Shown one piece after another: positions 6,489-13,257 of a DNA stretch of 13,267 nt. A program made the position numbers and the translations under genes. Numbering within the stretch: the stretch's first letter is position 1; each line of letters begins with the position of its first letter. Source of the DNA: Rubrivirga sp. GTDB lineage: Bacteria > Bacteroidota > Rhodothermia > Rhodothermales > Rubricoccaceae. Under the pieces are notes generated by a model. The model saw only the letters and a list, made by a program, of their open reading frames with translations. It was not told where the DNA came from and did no database searches. The stretch is from positions 1 to 13,267 of the forward strand of contig JAAXJP010000461.1 of NCBI GenBank assembly GCA_012269805.1. The letters run 5' to 3'.

Positions 6489-7925
6489 CTAGCACTCGGT
6501 AAAGCGGACGGAGACGTTCGTCGCGAGCCCGCCCTGCGACGTCTCCTTGAACCGGTCGGACATGGCCTCGGCCGTCTCGCGGAGCGTCCGGATGACGGCG
6601 TCGAGCGAGACCTTCGCGCGGTCCGGTGCGCCCGCCAGCGCCAGCTCGGCCGCGTTGATGGCCTTGACGGCGCCCATCGTGTTCCGTTCGATGCACGGGA
6701 TCTGGACGAGCCCCGCGATCGGGTCGCACGTCATCCCGAGGTGGTGCTCCATGGCGATCTCGGCGGCCTGGAACGCCTGGGCCGGCGTCCCGCCCTCGGC
6801 CTCGCACAGCGCCGCGGCGGCCATCGCGCTCGACACGCCGACCTCGGCCTGGCACCCGCCCATCGCGGCCGAGATCGTGGCCCCCTTCTTGAAGAACGTC
6901 CCCACCTCGCCGGCCACGAGGAGGAAGTCGAGGATCTCGGCCTCGGCCACCTCGCGGTCCGTGAAGCAGACGAGGTAGAACAGGACGGCCGGGATGACGC
7001 CGGCCGCCCCGTTCGTCGGCGCCGTGACCACGCGGCCGAGGTTCGCGTTCTCCTCGTTGACGGCGAGGGCGAACGCGCTGACCCACTGGAGAATCTGCTT
7101 AAAGGGGAACGCCCGCGACCGGATGGCGGCGATCCACTCGCGCGACGTCTGCGCGTCGTCGTCGGGGAGGAGCCGCCGGTTGATGCCGGCCGCCCGGCGC
7201 TCGACGCCCAGCCCACCCGGCAGCACGCCCTCGGTGTGGCACCCGCGGAAGACGCCCTCGCGCATGACGTCCCAGAGGGCTCGGAGCCGCTCCCGGATCT
7301 CGTCGTCGCTCCGCCACGCCCGCTCGTTCTCCCACACGCTGTCGGCGATGCGGCAGTCGGCCTCGCGGCAGTGGGCGAGCATCTCGGCCGGGACCTGCGC
7401 CGGCCGCGGCAGGCGGATGCCGGCGGCCTGCGCGCGGGCCTCGCCCTCGGCCACCACGAACCCGCCGCCGACCGAGTAGTAGGTCGACCGCCGCTCCTCG
7501 CCGTCGACGACGGCCACGCACGTCATGCCGTTGGCGTGGCCGGGCAGCCGCTCCGACGGGTGGAAGACCGTGTCGGCCTCCGGGTCGAACGGGACCGCGC
7601 GCCCGCCGAGGCGGACCTCGTGCTCGGCCCGGAGCGCGGCGACGTACGCGCCGATCCGGTCGACGTCGACCGTCACGGGGTCGTGACCGAGGAGCGCCAG
7701 CCACACGGCCTGGTCGGTGCAGTGGCCGCGGCCGGTCAGGGCGAGCGACCCGTAGAGGTGGACCTTGACGCGCTCGACGCGCGCGAGCACGCCCGCCTCG
7801 GCGAGCTCGGCGAGCCAGCGCTGCACGGCCCGCCACGGCCCCAGCGTGTGCGACGACGACGGGCCGACGCCGATCTTGAGCATGTCGAAGACGCTCAGCG
7901 CCTCCGGTTCGGGGGTCTCGGTCAT
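6489..7925 (-). CDS. sdaA: L-serine dehydratase (L-serine ammonia-lyase), one-chain [4Fe-4S] type
   Basis: Cytoplasmic enzyme converting L-serine to pyruvate and ammonia with a [4Fe-4S] cluster rather than PLP. The 478 residues have the N-terminal SDH-beta domain (from SVFDMLKIGVGPSSSHTLGP) and the C-terminal SDH-alpha domain (TAPTNGAAGVIPAVL from 301, GMTCDPIAGLVQIPCIERN from 397). Cluster ligands are recognisable as Cys358 (GGCQAEVG), Cys400 and Cys411; their spacings of 42 and 11 equal those I recall for the Legionella enzyme. The last residue is Cys478, as in the Legionella protein, where the C-terminal Cys reaches into the active site as the fourth ligand and must leave for substrate to bind. 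ATG 7925 is chosen over an in-frame ATG at 8027 because MTETPEPEALSVFDM fits the family start and the extra 34 codons would run through a palindrome and a shared upstream motif. It is convergent with the Ser/Thr kinase, 19 bases apart, with no terminator visible between them. It appears to be transcribed alone. Confidence 0.96.
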   Translation of the reverse strand: MTETPEPEALSVFDMLKIGVGPSSSHTLGPWRAVQRWLAELAEAGVLARVERVKVHLYGSLALTGRGHCTDQAVWLALLGHDPVTVDVDRIGAYVAALRAEHEVRLGGRAVPFDPEADTVFHPSERLPGHANGMTCVAVVDGEERRSTYYSVGGGFVVAEGEARAQAAGIRLPRPAQVPAEMLAHCREADCRIADSVWENERAWRSDDEIRERLRALWDVMREGVFRGCHTEGVLPGGLGVERRAAGINRRLLPDDDAQTSREWIAAIRSRAFPFKQILQWVSAFALAVNEENANLGRVVTAPTNGAAGVIPAVLFYLVCFTDREVAEAEILDFLLVAGEVGTFFKKGATISAAMGGCQAEVGVSSAMAAAALCEAEGGTPAQAFQAAEIAMEHHLGMTCDPIAGLVQIPCIERNTMGAVKAINAAELALAGAPDRAKVSLDAVIRTLRETAEAMSDRFKETSQGGLATNVSVRFTEC

Positions 7926-7957
7926 GCGCGCAAGGTCGGCACGCCGGGACGGCACAC

Positions 7958-7977
7958 CGTTGCCTTTCGCTGAACTC
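7958..7977 (-). promoter_or_regulatory. Conserved 20-base motif upstream of sdaA
   Basis: On the minus strand this reads GAGTTCAGCGAAAGGCAACG and ends 32 bases before the sdaA ATG, downstream of the 30-base palindrome. Eighteen of 20 bases are identical to 11796-11815 upstream of the secreted-protein gene, in the same orientation relative to its gene. It lies where a promoter or regulator site belongs. It contains a short TTCnnnGAA dyad. Its function is inferred from position and recurrence only. Confidence 0.45.
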
Positions 7978-8008
7978 GCCGAGCGCGTCGACGCTTCAGA
8001 GGCCGCGA

Positions 8009-8038
8009 CCCCGCGGGCGGTGCGCACCGCCCGCGGGG
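8009..8038 (-). terminator. Perfect 30-base palindrome, probable terminator of the secreted-protein gene
   Basis: The sequence is exactly self-complementary over 30 bases, with half-site CCCCGCGGGCGGTGC. It lies 28 bases past the stop of the secreted-protein gene and upstream of the sdaA promoter region. As RNA it forms a very stable GC hairpin of about 13 pairs with a 4-base loop. No U-tract follows, so termination would be of the high-GC, U-poor kind. A binding site for a dimeric protein is the alternative. Confidence 0.55.
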
Positions 8039-8066
8039 CCAGTCCCGGCCACCCGTCCGGGAGCGG

Positions 8067-11000
8067 TTACCGGACGACCGTCAGCGTCCGCGTCGCGACG
8101 GCGCCGCCGCCCACGGCCCGCACGACGTACACGCCCGGCGCCAGCCGGCCGGCCTCGACGGACACCGCGTGCCACCCGGCCGCCCGCTCGCCCGAGGCCA
8201 CCACGGCCACCCGGCGCCCGACGGCGTCGAACACGGCGACCTCGACCGGGCCCGCCTCGGGCACCCCGACGCGGACCGTCGCCGCCGACCGGGCCGGGTT
8301 CGGCCGCGCCGGCCCGACCTCGAGCGCCTCCGGGAGCGCCTCCTCGGCCTCCGCCGACGCCCCGGCCGACGCGACCGGCGGGGCCTCCGCGAACGTCAGC
8401 GGGTCGACGAGGGCGAACGGGACCGTCCCGTCGTCGGCCGTCACCTTCACCGAGAGCCGGTACTCGGCCGCCGGGTCGAGGTCCGTCGGGACCGACCACG
8501 TGTACGACCCCGTGTTCGTCGTCCGGGCGACGAGCCGGTTCGGCGGCCCGTTCGTCTGGTCGACGAGGAGGATCCGGACCGTCGCGCCGGCCCCGACCGA
8601 CTCGGTCTCCCACGTGACGTCGACGTCGGCCCCCATCGTGAGGGCGTCGCCGGCGACCGGCGTGAGGACGTCGACCGAGGGGAGCGCCGTGTCGAGGACC
8701 TCGAACGGGTCGCTCCGCCCGAAGAACGCGGGGTCGTCGACGGAGGCGACCTCGGCCCGGCACACCGCGTACGCGCCGAAGGTGGCGGGAAGGGCGGCCC
8801 CGGCCTGCCCGTCGTTCTCGGTGTCGGCGTAGCGGACCCACCGGTCGCGTCCGTCGCAGACGAGGGCGACGCGGACGGTGTGGCCGGCCGGGACGGTCGT
8901 CTCGTCCCAGAACCACTTGACGACGTCGCCGAGCCCGTAGCGGGCGGGGTTCCGGGGCGTCGAGAGGTCGAGCTTCCGGGTGGTGACCGAGCCGACGCCG
9001 TCGTCGGAGATCACGAACGGAGCGGAGACGGCGGCGCGCGAGGGGTCGGCCGCGTTGGCGACCTCGACGGTGCAGCCCGAGGCCTGGTCGTCGGGGCCGC
9101 CGTGGGTGCCGAGGCTGGCGGGGACGGCGAACCCGGCCTTCCCGTCGTCGGGGGTCGAGGGGTAGCGGACCCAGGGGTCCTGGCCGGGACAGAGGACGGC
9201 GACGCGGACGGGGTCGCCGGCGAGCGCGGGGTCGAGCGTGGTCCAGGTGACGTTGACGGCGTCGCCGTGGGCGACGGCGCCGAGCGCGGCCGGGCCCGTC
9301 ACGGCGTACGCCGGCCCGGACGGCGGTGGCGGCTCGGACTGAATCACCCCATCGATGGCGACCCCGTCGAGTTCGAGTTTGGAGCCGACTACGAGGAGCC
9401 CACCGGCCGGCGTCTCGGCGAGGGAGAAGACGTTCGGCGCGGTGAAGTGATCGGTGTCGAGCCCCGCCACGGGCACCCACTTCTCGGACGTCTCGTCGAA
9501 CCGGGCGACGCCGGAGAAGAAAACGGCCCCGTCGAGGCCCACAAACGAACCGCCCACGTAGAACGTCCCATCGGACGCTGTGAACAGCTCGTAGCCGAGT
9601 TCCCAGAAGTAGAAGTCGTCGCCGAACTGAGCCCACGCGGCCCCGTCCCACGCGACCGGGGCCGCGAGCGGCTGCCCTCCTGCCTCCTCAATGACCCCGG
9701 TCGCGACGACCCGGCCGTCGGGCCGCTCTGCCAGGTCATAGACGACGACGCCGGAAGGCCCCGAGAGGTCGCCGTCGATGCGGGTCCAGTCGGTCCCATC
9801 GTAGGCGAGAACGCCGTACGGGTCGCCGGTCGGCGTCAGCGGCCCGCCGTCGTAGAAATTGCCGGCGGCGTAGAGCGTGCCGTCGGAGGCCGGCAGGACG
9901 GCGACGATGGAGCCGGCCCGGTCGATGTCGCCGATCCGGCGCCACGAGACGCCGTCCCACGCGAGGACGAGCGTAGGGCCGAGGCCGCTGCCGCCCTCGG
10001 ACCTGGCGCTCACTCCGAGGTAGAGCGTGCCGTCAGGGCCGAACGTGACGGCGGCGACGAGGGGCACGAACGGGGCCGAGACGAACGGCCCGATGCCGCC
10101 GCCGAGGTCGCTCCACGCCGCGCCGTCCCAGACGGCGAAGCCCAAGACGTCGAGGCCGCCGGCCCGGCCGAAGTTGCCGCCGACGTAGAGCCGGCCGTCG
10201 GGGCCGACCGCCATGTCGTACACAGAGACGGGATCAGGTTGCACGCTCTGGAGCGGCTCGGAGAGGCCGGCGCCGAGCGGCCCCCAGCTCGTCCCGTCGA
10301 AGGCGGCGATCGACGTCGCGGGCGCGTCCGGCGTCGTCGTGAATATGCCGGCGGCGTAGACCGTCCCATCGGGCGTGGCTGTCACCGAGCTCACCTCCCC
10401 GTCGAACCGCGTCGGGCCGTAGTGGTCCCACGCGGCCCCGGTCCACCGCTGGAGCCGGCCGGGCGCCCCAACGAACACGCCGTCGCTCGCCAACGCGACC
10501 GTGCGGACCTTCCGGTTCGCCCCCGAGAAATCGCTCAGGACGGCGGCCGGGGCCGACCACGCGTCGGCCGCCATGTCGTACGCCGCGAAGTTGCGGACGT
10601 GGAGGTCGTCGCCGTCGAGCACGATCTCGGTGAGCACGCCGCCGACGTAGAGCGTCCCGTCGTCGGTGAGCGCCAGGCCGTTGACCTCGAAGCCGTAGTT
10701 GGCCCCGATGTTGGTCCATCCCCCGGTCGCGGGGTCGTAGCGGGAGAGCCGTTGCGCGATCGTAGCCGACCCGTTGAACACCCCGCCGACGTAGAGCCGA
10801 CCGTCGGGGTCCATCGCGAGCGCGCGGACGCCGTTCGTGACGACCGAGGTGCCCGAGAGCCCGGCGACCGCCTCCCAGACGCCGCCCCCTGCGAACGTGT
10901 ACGAGGCGAGGTACATCGCGCCCGCCCCCCCGACGCCGCCGACCTCGTCGAAGTCGCCGCCGACCCAGACGCGGCCGTTCGCCGGGTCGCGCACGATGGC

Positions 11001-11696
11001 CTGGACCGCGTGGTTCTCGTCGAGGTCCGCCCCGAGGTCGACCCACACGCCGGTGCCGGGGCGGCGAAAGACGAGCCCGCCCGACGGCGGGTCGCCGGAC
11101 GCGACAGGCGTGCCGCCCCCCCCCACGAAGAGGGCCCCGTTGGGGCCGGCGGCCAGCGCCTTCACGAGCGCTGCGTCGGGCCACGGGCTCCCGAGGTCGA
11201 CGAACGTGCCCGCGACCGGGTCGTACCCCGCGAGGTTCGGGACCGCGCCGGCCCCGCCGGCCGAGGCGAAGTCGCCGCCGACGATGAGTTGGTCGCCCGA
11301 CATCGCGAGGGCGTACACGACGGGCGCGCCGGCCGTCCCGCCAGAGAGGTCGGCCCGAAGCGGGTTCCACAATCCCGAGCCCGGGTCGTAGACCGCGACG
11401 CCGCCCGCCGGCTCGCCGTAGACCTCGGTGAAGTCTCCGCCGACATAGACCGTCCCGTTGGGCGCCTCGACGACGGCGTAGATCGTGCCGTCGAACGCGA
11501 CCGGGTTCACGTCGCCGACGGGGCTCCAGTCGCCGGGGGCAACGGCGGCCGTCTGCCCGAACGCGGCGGGGAGCGCCGGGGCCTCGAGGGTTCGGAGCGC
11601 GGGGAGGCCCGTCGTCGGGTCGAGGCCGATTGGACCGGCGGGCTGAGCGGAGGCCACCGTGGCGGCGAGGAAGAGGGCGAGGGTGAGGGCGCGCAT
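8067..11696 (-). CDS. Secreted propeller-repeat protein with Ig-like modules and type IX sorting domain
   Basis: Exported protein of 1209 residues. It starts with a clear signal peptide (MRALTLALFLAATVASAQ, cleavage near 18). Residues about 65-785 hold 14 degenerate repeats of about 53 residues, each with a strand like DGRLYVGGNF followed by a F/AxxDxxxxxW strand. This is the pattern of beta-propeller blades, and 14 would make two seven-bladed propellers. A Pro-rich hinge (789-795) leads to three Ig-like modules (about 800-896, 905-1000 and 1005-1102) resembling the KNH/Ser-Thr-rich family. The first two are duplicates sharing Cys-x5-WVRY and a second Cys (836/875, 947/979), probably disulfides. 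An Ala/Glu-rich linker (1103-1125) precedes the sorting domain (about 1127-1209), recognised by PNPARSAATVRV, VAVFDAVGRRV and LAPGVYVVRA. It should cross the outer membrane by T9SS and be anchored or released. No catalytic residues are recognisable; adhesion or glycan binding is only a guess. ATG 11696 is fixed by the signal peptide. Confidence 0.9.
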   Translation of the reverse strand: MRALTLALFLAATVASAQPAGPIGLDPTTGLPALRTLEAPALPAAFGQTAAVAPGDWSPVGDVNPVAFDGTIYAVVEAPNGTVYVGGDFTEVYGEPAGGVAVYDPGSGLWNPLRADLSGGTAGAPVVYALAMSGDQLIVGGDFASAGGAGAVPNLAGYDPVAGTFVDLGSPWPDAALVKALAAGPNGALFVGGGGTPVASGDPPSGGLVFRRPGTGVWVDLGADLDENHAVQAIVRDPANGRVWVGGDFDEVGGVGGAGAMYLASYTFAGGGVWEAVAGLSGTSVVTNGVRALAMDPDGRLYVGGVFNGSATIAQRLSRYDPATGGWTNIGANYGFEVNGLALTDDGTLYVGGVLTEIVLDGDDLHVRNFAAYDMAADAWSAPAAVLSDFSGANRKVRTVALASDGVFVGAPGRLQRWTGAAWDHYGPTRFDGEVSSVTATPDGTVYAAGIFTTTPDAPATSIAAFDGTSWGPLGAGLSEPLQSVQPDPVSVYDMAVGPDGRLYVGGNFGRAGGLDVLGFAVWDGAAWSDLGGGIGPFVSAPFVPLVAAVTFGPDGTLYLGVSARSEGGSGLGPTLVLAWDGVSWRRIGDIDRAGSIVAVLPASDGTLYAAGNFYDGGPLTPTGDPYGVLAYDGTDWTRIDGDLSGPSGVVVYDLAERPDGRVVATGVIEEAGGQPLAAPVAWDGAAWAQFGDDFYFWELGYELFTASDGTFYVGGSFVGLDGAVFFSGVARFDETSEKWVPVAGLDTDHFTAPNVFSLAETPAGGLLVVGSKLELDGVAIDGVIQSEPPPPSGPAYAVTGPAALGAVAHGDAVNVTWTTLDPALAGDPVRVAVLCPGQDPWVRYPSTPDDGKAGFAVPASLGTHGGPDDQASGCTVEVANAADPSRAAVSAPFVISDDGVGSVTTRKLDLSTPRNPARYGLGDVVKWFWDETTVPAGHTVRVALVCDGRDRWVRYADTENDGQAGAALPATFGAYAVCRAEVASVDDPAFFGRSDPFEVLDTALPSVDVLTPVAGDALTMGADVDVTWETESVGAGATVRILLVDQTNGPPNRLVARTTNTGSYTWSVPTDLDPAAEYRLSVKVTADDGTVPFALVDPLTFAEAPPVASAGASAEAEEALPEALEVGPARPNPARSAATVRVGVPEAGPVEVAVFDAVGRRVAVVASGERAAGWHAVSVEAGRLAPGVYVVRAVGGGAVATRTLTVVR
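9380..11462 (-). repeat. Fourteen tandem YVGG-type repeats inside the secreted protein
   Basis: Repeat strands sit near residues 82, 137, 188, 242, 300, 348, 406, 445, 502, 557, 607, 662, 711 and 767 of the protein, a spacing of 39-58. At the DNA level several units keep a near-identical core, seen on the plus strand as GCCGACGTAGAGC (for example near 10179, 10643 and 10788). This indicates duplication followed by divergence. The weakest units are 406 (GVFVGAPG) and 767 (LLVVGSKL), which have lost the GG pair. The unit resembles delta-60/Kelch-like propeller blades, but I cannot assign a named family with certainty. Confidence 0.8.
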
Positions 11697-11753
11697 CGAG
11701 CAGGCGAAGGAGAGTCCGCCCTTCCATGTGCTGTCTTCCCCGTCCGAGGGTCA

Positions 11754-11773
11754 CCGCCTCGGGGCCGAGGCGG
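11754..11773 (-). promoter_or_regulatory. Hairpin in the leader of the secreted-protein gene
   Basis: Inverted repeat CCGCCTCG ... CGAGGCGG with a 4-base loop lies between the shared upstream motif and the ATG at 11696. With a leader of this length the transcript could fold here. It may be a 5' leader stem, an operator, or a stop to transcription running in from the divergent VOC promoter. Confidence 0.35.
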
Positions 11774-11795
11774 GCGGCACCGCCAGCGGGACCGG

Positions 11796-11815
11796 CGTTC
11801 TCTTTCGCTGAACTC
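11796..11815 (-). promoter_or_regulatory. Conserved 20-base motif upstream of the secreted-protein gene
   Basis: On the minus strand this reads GAGTTCAGCGAAAGAGAACG, 18 of 20 bases identical to the motif upstream of sdaA. It starts about 120 and ends about 100 bases before the ATG at 11696. The outer GTTC and GAAC form an inverted repeat across 9 bases, suggesting a dimeric regulator. It also lies 68 bases before the divergent VOC gene and could serve both. Its role is inferred from recurrence. Confidence 0.45.
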
Positions 11816-11851
11816 CGGGCGAACGGGCCGCGAGCGCGCGGCGGGTCGTCG

Positions 11852-11860
11852 TACGCTACG
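11852..11860 (+). promoter_or_regulatory. Weak -7-like box before the VOC gene
   Basis: TACGCTACG sits 23 bases before the ATG at 11884. It resembles TACATTCG at the same distance before the sigma gene; both run into CGGGC. The match to TAnnTTTG is poor. The leader up to the ATG is pyrimidine-rich and has no Shine-Dalgarno sequence. Confidence 0.25.
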
Positions 11861-11883
11861 GGCCCGTCTCCCCCTCCCGCTCC

Positions 11884-12282
11884 ATGCCCGCCTACAAGCC
11901 CGACGGCTACTCCAGCGTCTCGGTCTACCTCCTCGCCGACGAGCCCCAGCGCGTGATCGACTTCGTGACGGACGTGCTCGGCGCCGAGCCGCTCCGCCGG
12001 TTCGACCTGCCGGACGGCCGGCTGGAGCACGCCGAGGTCCGGATCGACGACACCGTGCTGATGATCGCCGAGGCCGGCGCGGGCTTCCCGGCCTTCCCCG
12101 TCTGGCTCCACGTCTACGTCCCGGACGTCGACGAGACGTACCGCCGCGCGATCGAGGCGGGCGGGACGAGCGTCCAGCCCCCGATGCAGAAGGGCGACGC
12201 CGACCGCCGCTGCGGCGTCCGCGGGCCGGCCGGCAACACGTGGTGGCTGTCGACCCAAATCGGCGACCCGGGCCCTGCCTGA
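11884..12282 (+). CDS. VOC superfamily (glyoxalase/PhnB-like) protein
   Basis: Small cytoplasmic protein of 132 residues with the paired beta-alpha-beta-beta-beta halves of the vicinal oxygen chelate fold. The first half runs from SVSVYLLADEPQRVIDFVTDV to the strand EVRIDDTVLMIAE. The second starts at WLHVYVPDVDETYRRAIEAG and ends with GPAGNTWWLST, where PhnB-like proteins have DPxGxxW. His49, Glu51 and His76 could bind metal, but no final acidic ligand is visible after NTWW, so the usual four-ligand site is incomplete and glyoxalase I activity is doubtful. The substrate is unknown; small-molecule binding, resistance or an epimerase-like reaction are all possible. It is divergent from the secreted-protein gene and convergent with the sugar kinase, so it is probably transcribed alone. 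ATG 11884 fits the family start. Confidence 0.88.
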   Translation: MPAYKPDGYSSVSVYLLADEPQRVIDFVTDVLGAEPLRRFDLPDGRLEHAEVRIDDTVLMIAEAGAGFPAFPVWLHVYVPDVDETYRRAIEAGGTSVQPPMQKGDADRRCGVRGPAGNTWWLSTQIGDPGPA

Positions 12283-12307
12283 CGGAGTCGTCGCTCGACG
12301 ACGTCAG
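12279..12307. terminator. Hairpin spanning both stop codons of a convergent gene pair
   Basis: GTCGTCG (12287-12293) and CGACGAC (12296-12302) form a stem, extended after a GGA bulge by CTGAC (12279-12283) pairing with GTCAG (12303-12307). The outer arms contain the TGA stops of the VOC and sugar-kinase genes. It could act as a bidirectional terminator. Convergent TGA stops are complementary by nature, so part of the symmetry is trivial, and no T-tract follows. Confidence 0.4.
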
Positions 12308-13212
12308 CCCGGCCCCAGCACGGCGGCCGCGTCGACCGTGTCCGGCAGCGGGCCGACGCGGGCGAGCTTGAGCGCGGCCATCCGGGCGCCGGCGCGCCCG
12401 CAGTCCGGCGGGGCGTGCCCGGCCAGCCACGCCGCGAGGAAGCCGGCCCAGAACGCATCGCCCGCGCCCGTGACGTCGGCCGCTGTAACGGGCTCGGCGG
12501 GGACCTCCGCTCGGCCGCCGTCCCACGCCACGAGCGCGCCGTCGGCGCCGCGTGTGAGGCAGACGAGCGACGCGCCGAGGCCGAGGAGGTGGTCGACCGC
12601 CGCTCCGTCACTGGCGGCGTCCTGGCCCCAGAGACGGCCCAAGTCGTCGCGGCTGCACTTGACGAGCGGGCCGAGCGCGAGGATCTGACGCACGGCGTCC
12701 TGCTGCTCCGCTCGTCGCACGTTCGTCTCAGGCGCGAAGTTGACGTCGACGGAGACCGTCCGCCCGAGCGCGTGGGCGCGGGCCGCGGCGTCGAGGAGCG
12801 TCGCGCGGGCGGGCTCGCGGCTGAGGGCGAAGCCGGACGTGTGGAACAGCCGCACCCGGCCGAGGAGCGCGTCCGGAAGCTGGCTCGGCCAGAGGAGCCG
12901 GTCGGCCGTGCGGTAGGCCACGAAGTCGGGCGTCCCGGCCGAGCGGGCGACGGCCACGAGGCTCGTCGGCTCGTCACGGGCGGCAAATCGGGCGTCGACA
13001 CCGACGCGCTCGGCCGCCGCCTCCAGAAACCGCCCGAACCCGTCATCGCCGACGGACGCGACGAGGGCCACGGGCACGCCGAGGCGGGCGAGGTTCGAGG
13101 CGAGGTTGGCCGGGCTCCCGCCCGCGTGTCGTTCGAACGCGGTGGCCCCGCCGAGGTCGTCCGTGGCCTCGGTCGTGATGAGGTCGGCCAGCACCTCGCC
13201 GGCCACCACCAC
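12304..13212 (-). CDS. PfkB-family carbohydrate kinase (fructokinase/ribokinase type), possibly 5'-partial
   Basis: ATP-dependent sugar kinase of the ribokinase fold, in the cytoplasm. The visible 302 residues hold VVVAGEVLADLI at the N-terminus, the substrate-side motif GGSPANLASNLARLG (31-45), a fructokinase-like SVDVNFAPETN strand (154-164), and the family signature DVTGAGDAFWAGFLAAWLAG (246-265), where Asp252 of GAGD is the catalytic base and the glycines form the anion hole. The order of motifs best fits fructokinases, but the sugar cannot be fixed from sequence. The start is uncertain: three GTG codons in a row (13212, 13209, 13206) begin the visible reading, yet the upstream codons encode ...GGCD directly before VVV, as expected inside a family N-terminus, and the frame stays open through a poly-G run to the window edge. 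A few N-terminal residues are probably missing or corrupted. It is convergent with the VOC gene; its upstream partner lies outside the window. Confidence 0.93.
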   Translation of the reverse strand: MVVAGEVLADLITTEATDDLGGATAFERHAGGSPANLASNLARLGVPVALVASVGDDGFGRFLEAAAERVGVDARFAARDEPTSLVAVARSAGTPDFVAYRTADRLLWPSQLPDALLGRVRLFHTSGFALSREPARATLLDAAARAHALGRTVSVDVNFAPETNVRRAEQQDAVRQILALGPLVKCSRDDLGRLWGQDAASDGAAVDHLLGLGASLVCLTRGADGALVAWDGGRAEVPAEPVTAADVTGAGDAFWAGFLAAWLAGHAPPDCGRAGARMAALKLARVGPLPDTVDAAAVLGPG

Positions 13213-13240
13213 GTCGCACCCGCCCGCCGGGGGCCCCGGC

Positions 13241-13257
13241 GGGGGGGGGGGGGGGGG
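13241..13257. repeat. 17-G homopolymer at the window end
   Basis: An uninterrupted run of 17 G lies 10 bases from the right edge, within a region of almost only G and C (13221-13267). It sits directly upstream of the sugar-kinase start. In a sequence assembly this is most easily explained as a low-quality contig end, though real G-tracts occur and can be slip-prone. Confidence 0.8.

Noticed and set aside
7926..8027. Longer start for the serine dehydratase at 8027
   Set aside because: The added residues (MRTARGVAASEASTRSAS...) do not fit the family and would be read through the palindrome and the shared upstream motif.
9380..11462. Recurrent short DNA cores considered as a CRISPR array or intergenic repeats
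   Set aside because: They are in frame within one coding sequence and encode protein repeat strands; spacing and sequence vary as in propeller blades.
11726..11956. Small open frame across the divergent intergenic region
   Set aside because: Pro/Ser/Arg-rich translation, overlaps the start of the VOC gene in another frame, and has no family resemblance.
8169..12371. A 1400-codon open frame on the plus strand antisense to the secreted protein
   Set aside because: High-GC genes leave long open frames on the opposite strand. The translation is Arg/Gly/Asp/Val-rich with no domain or secretion signal, while the minus-strand reading has a signal peptide, repeats and a sorting domain.
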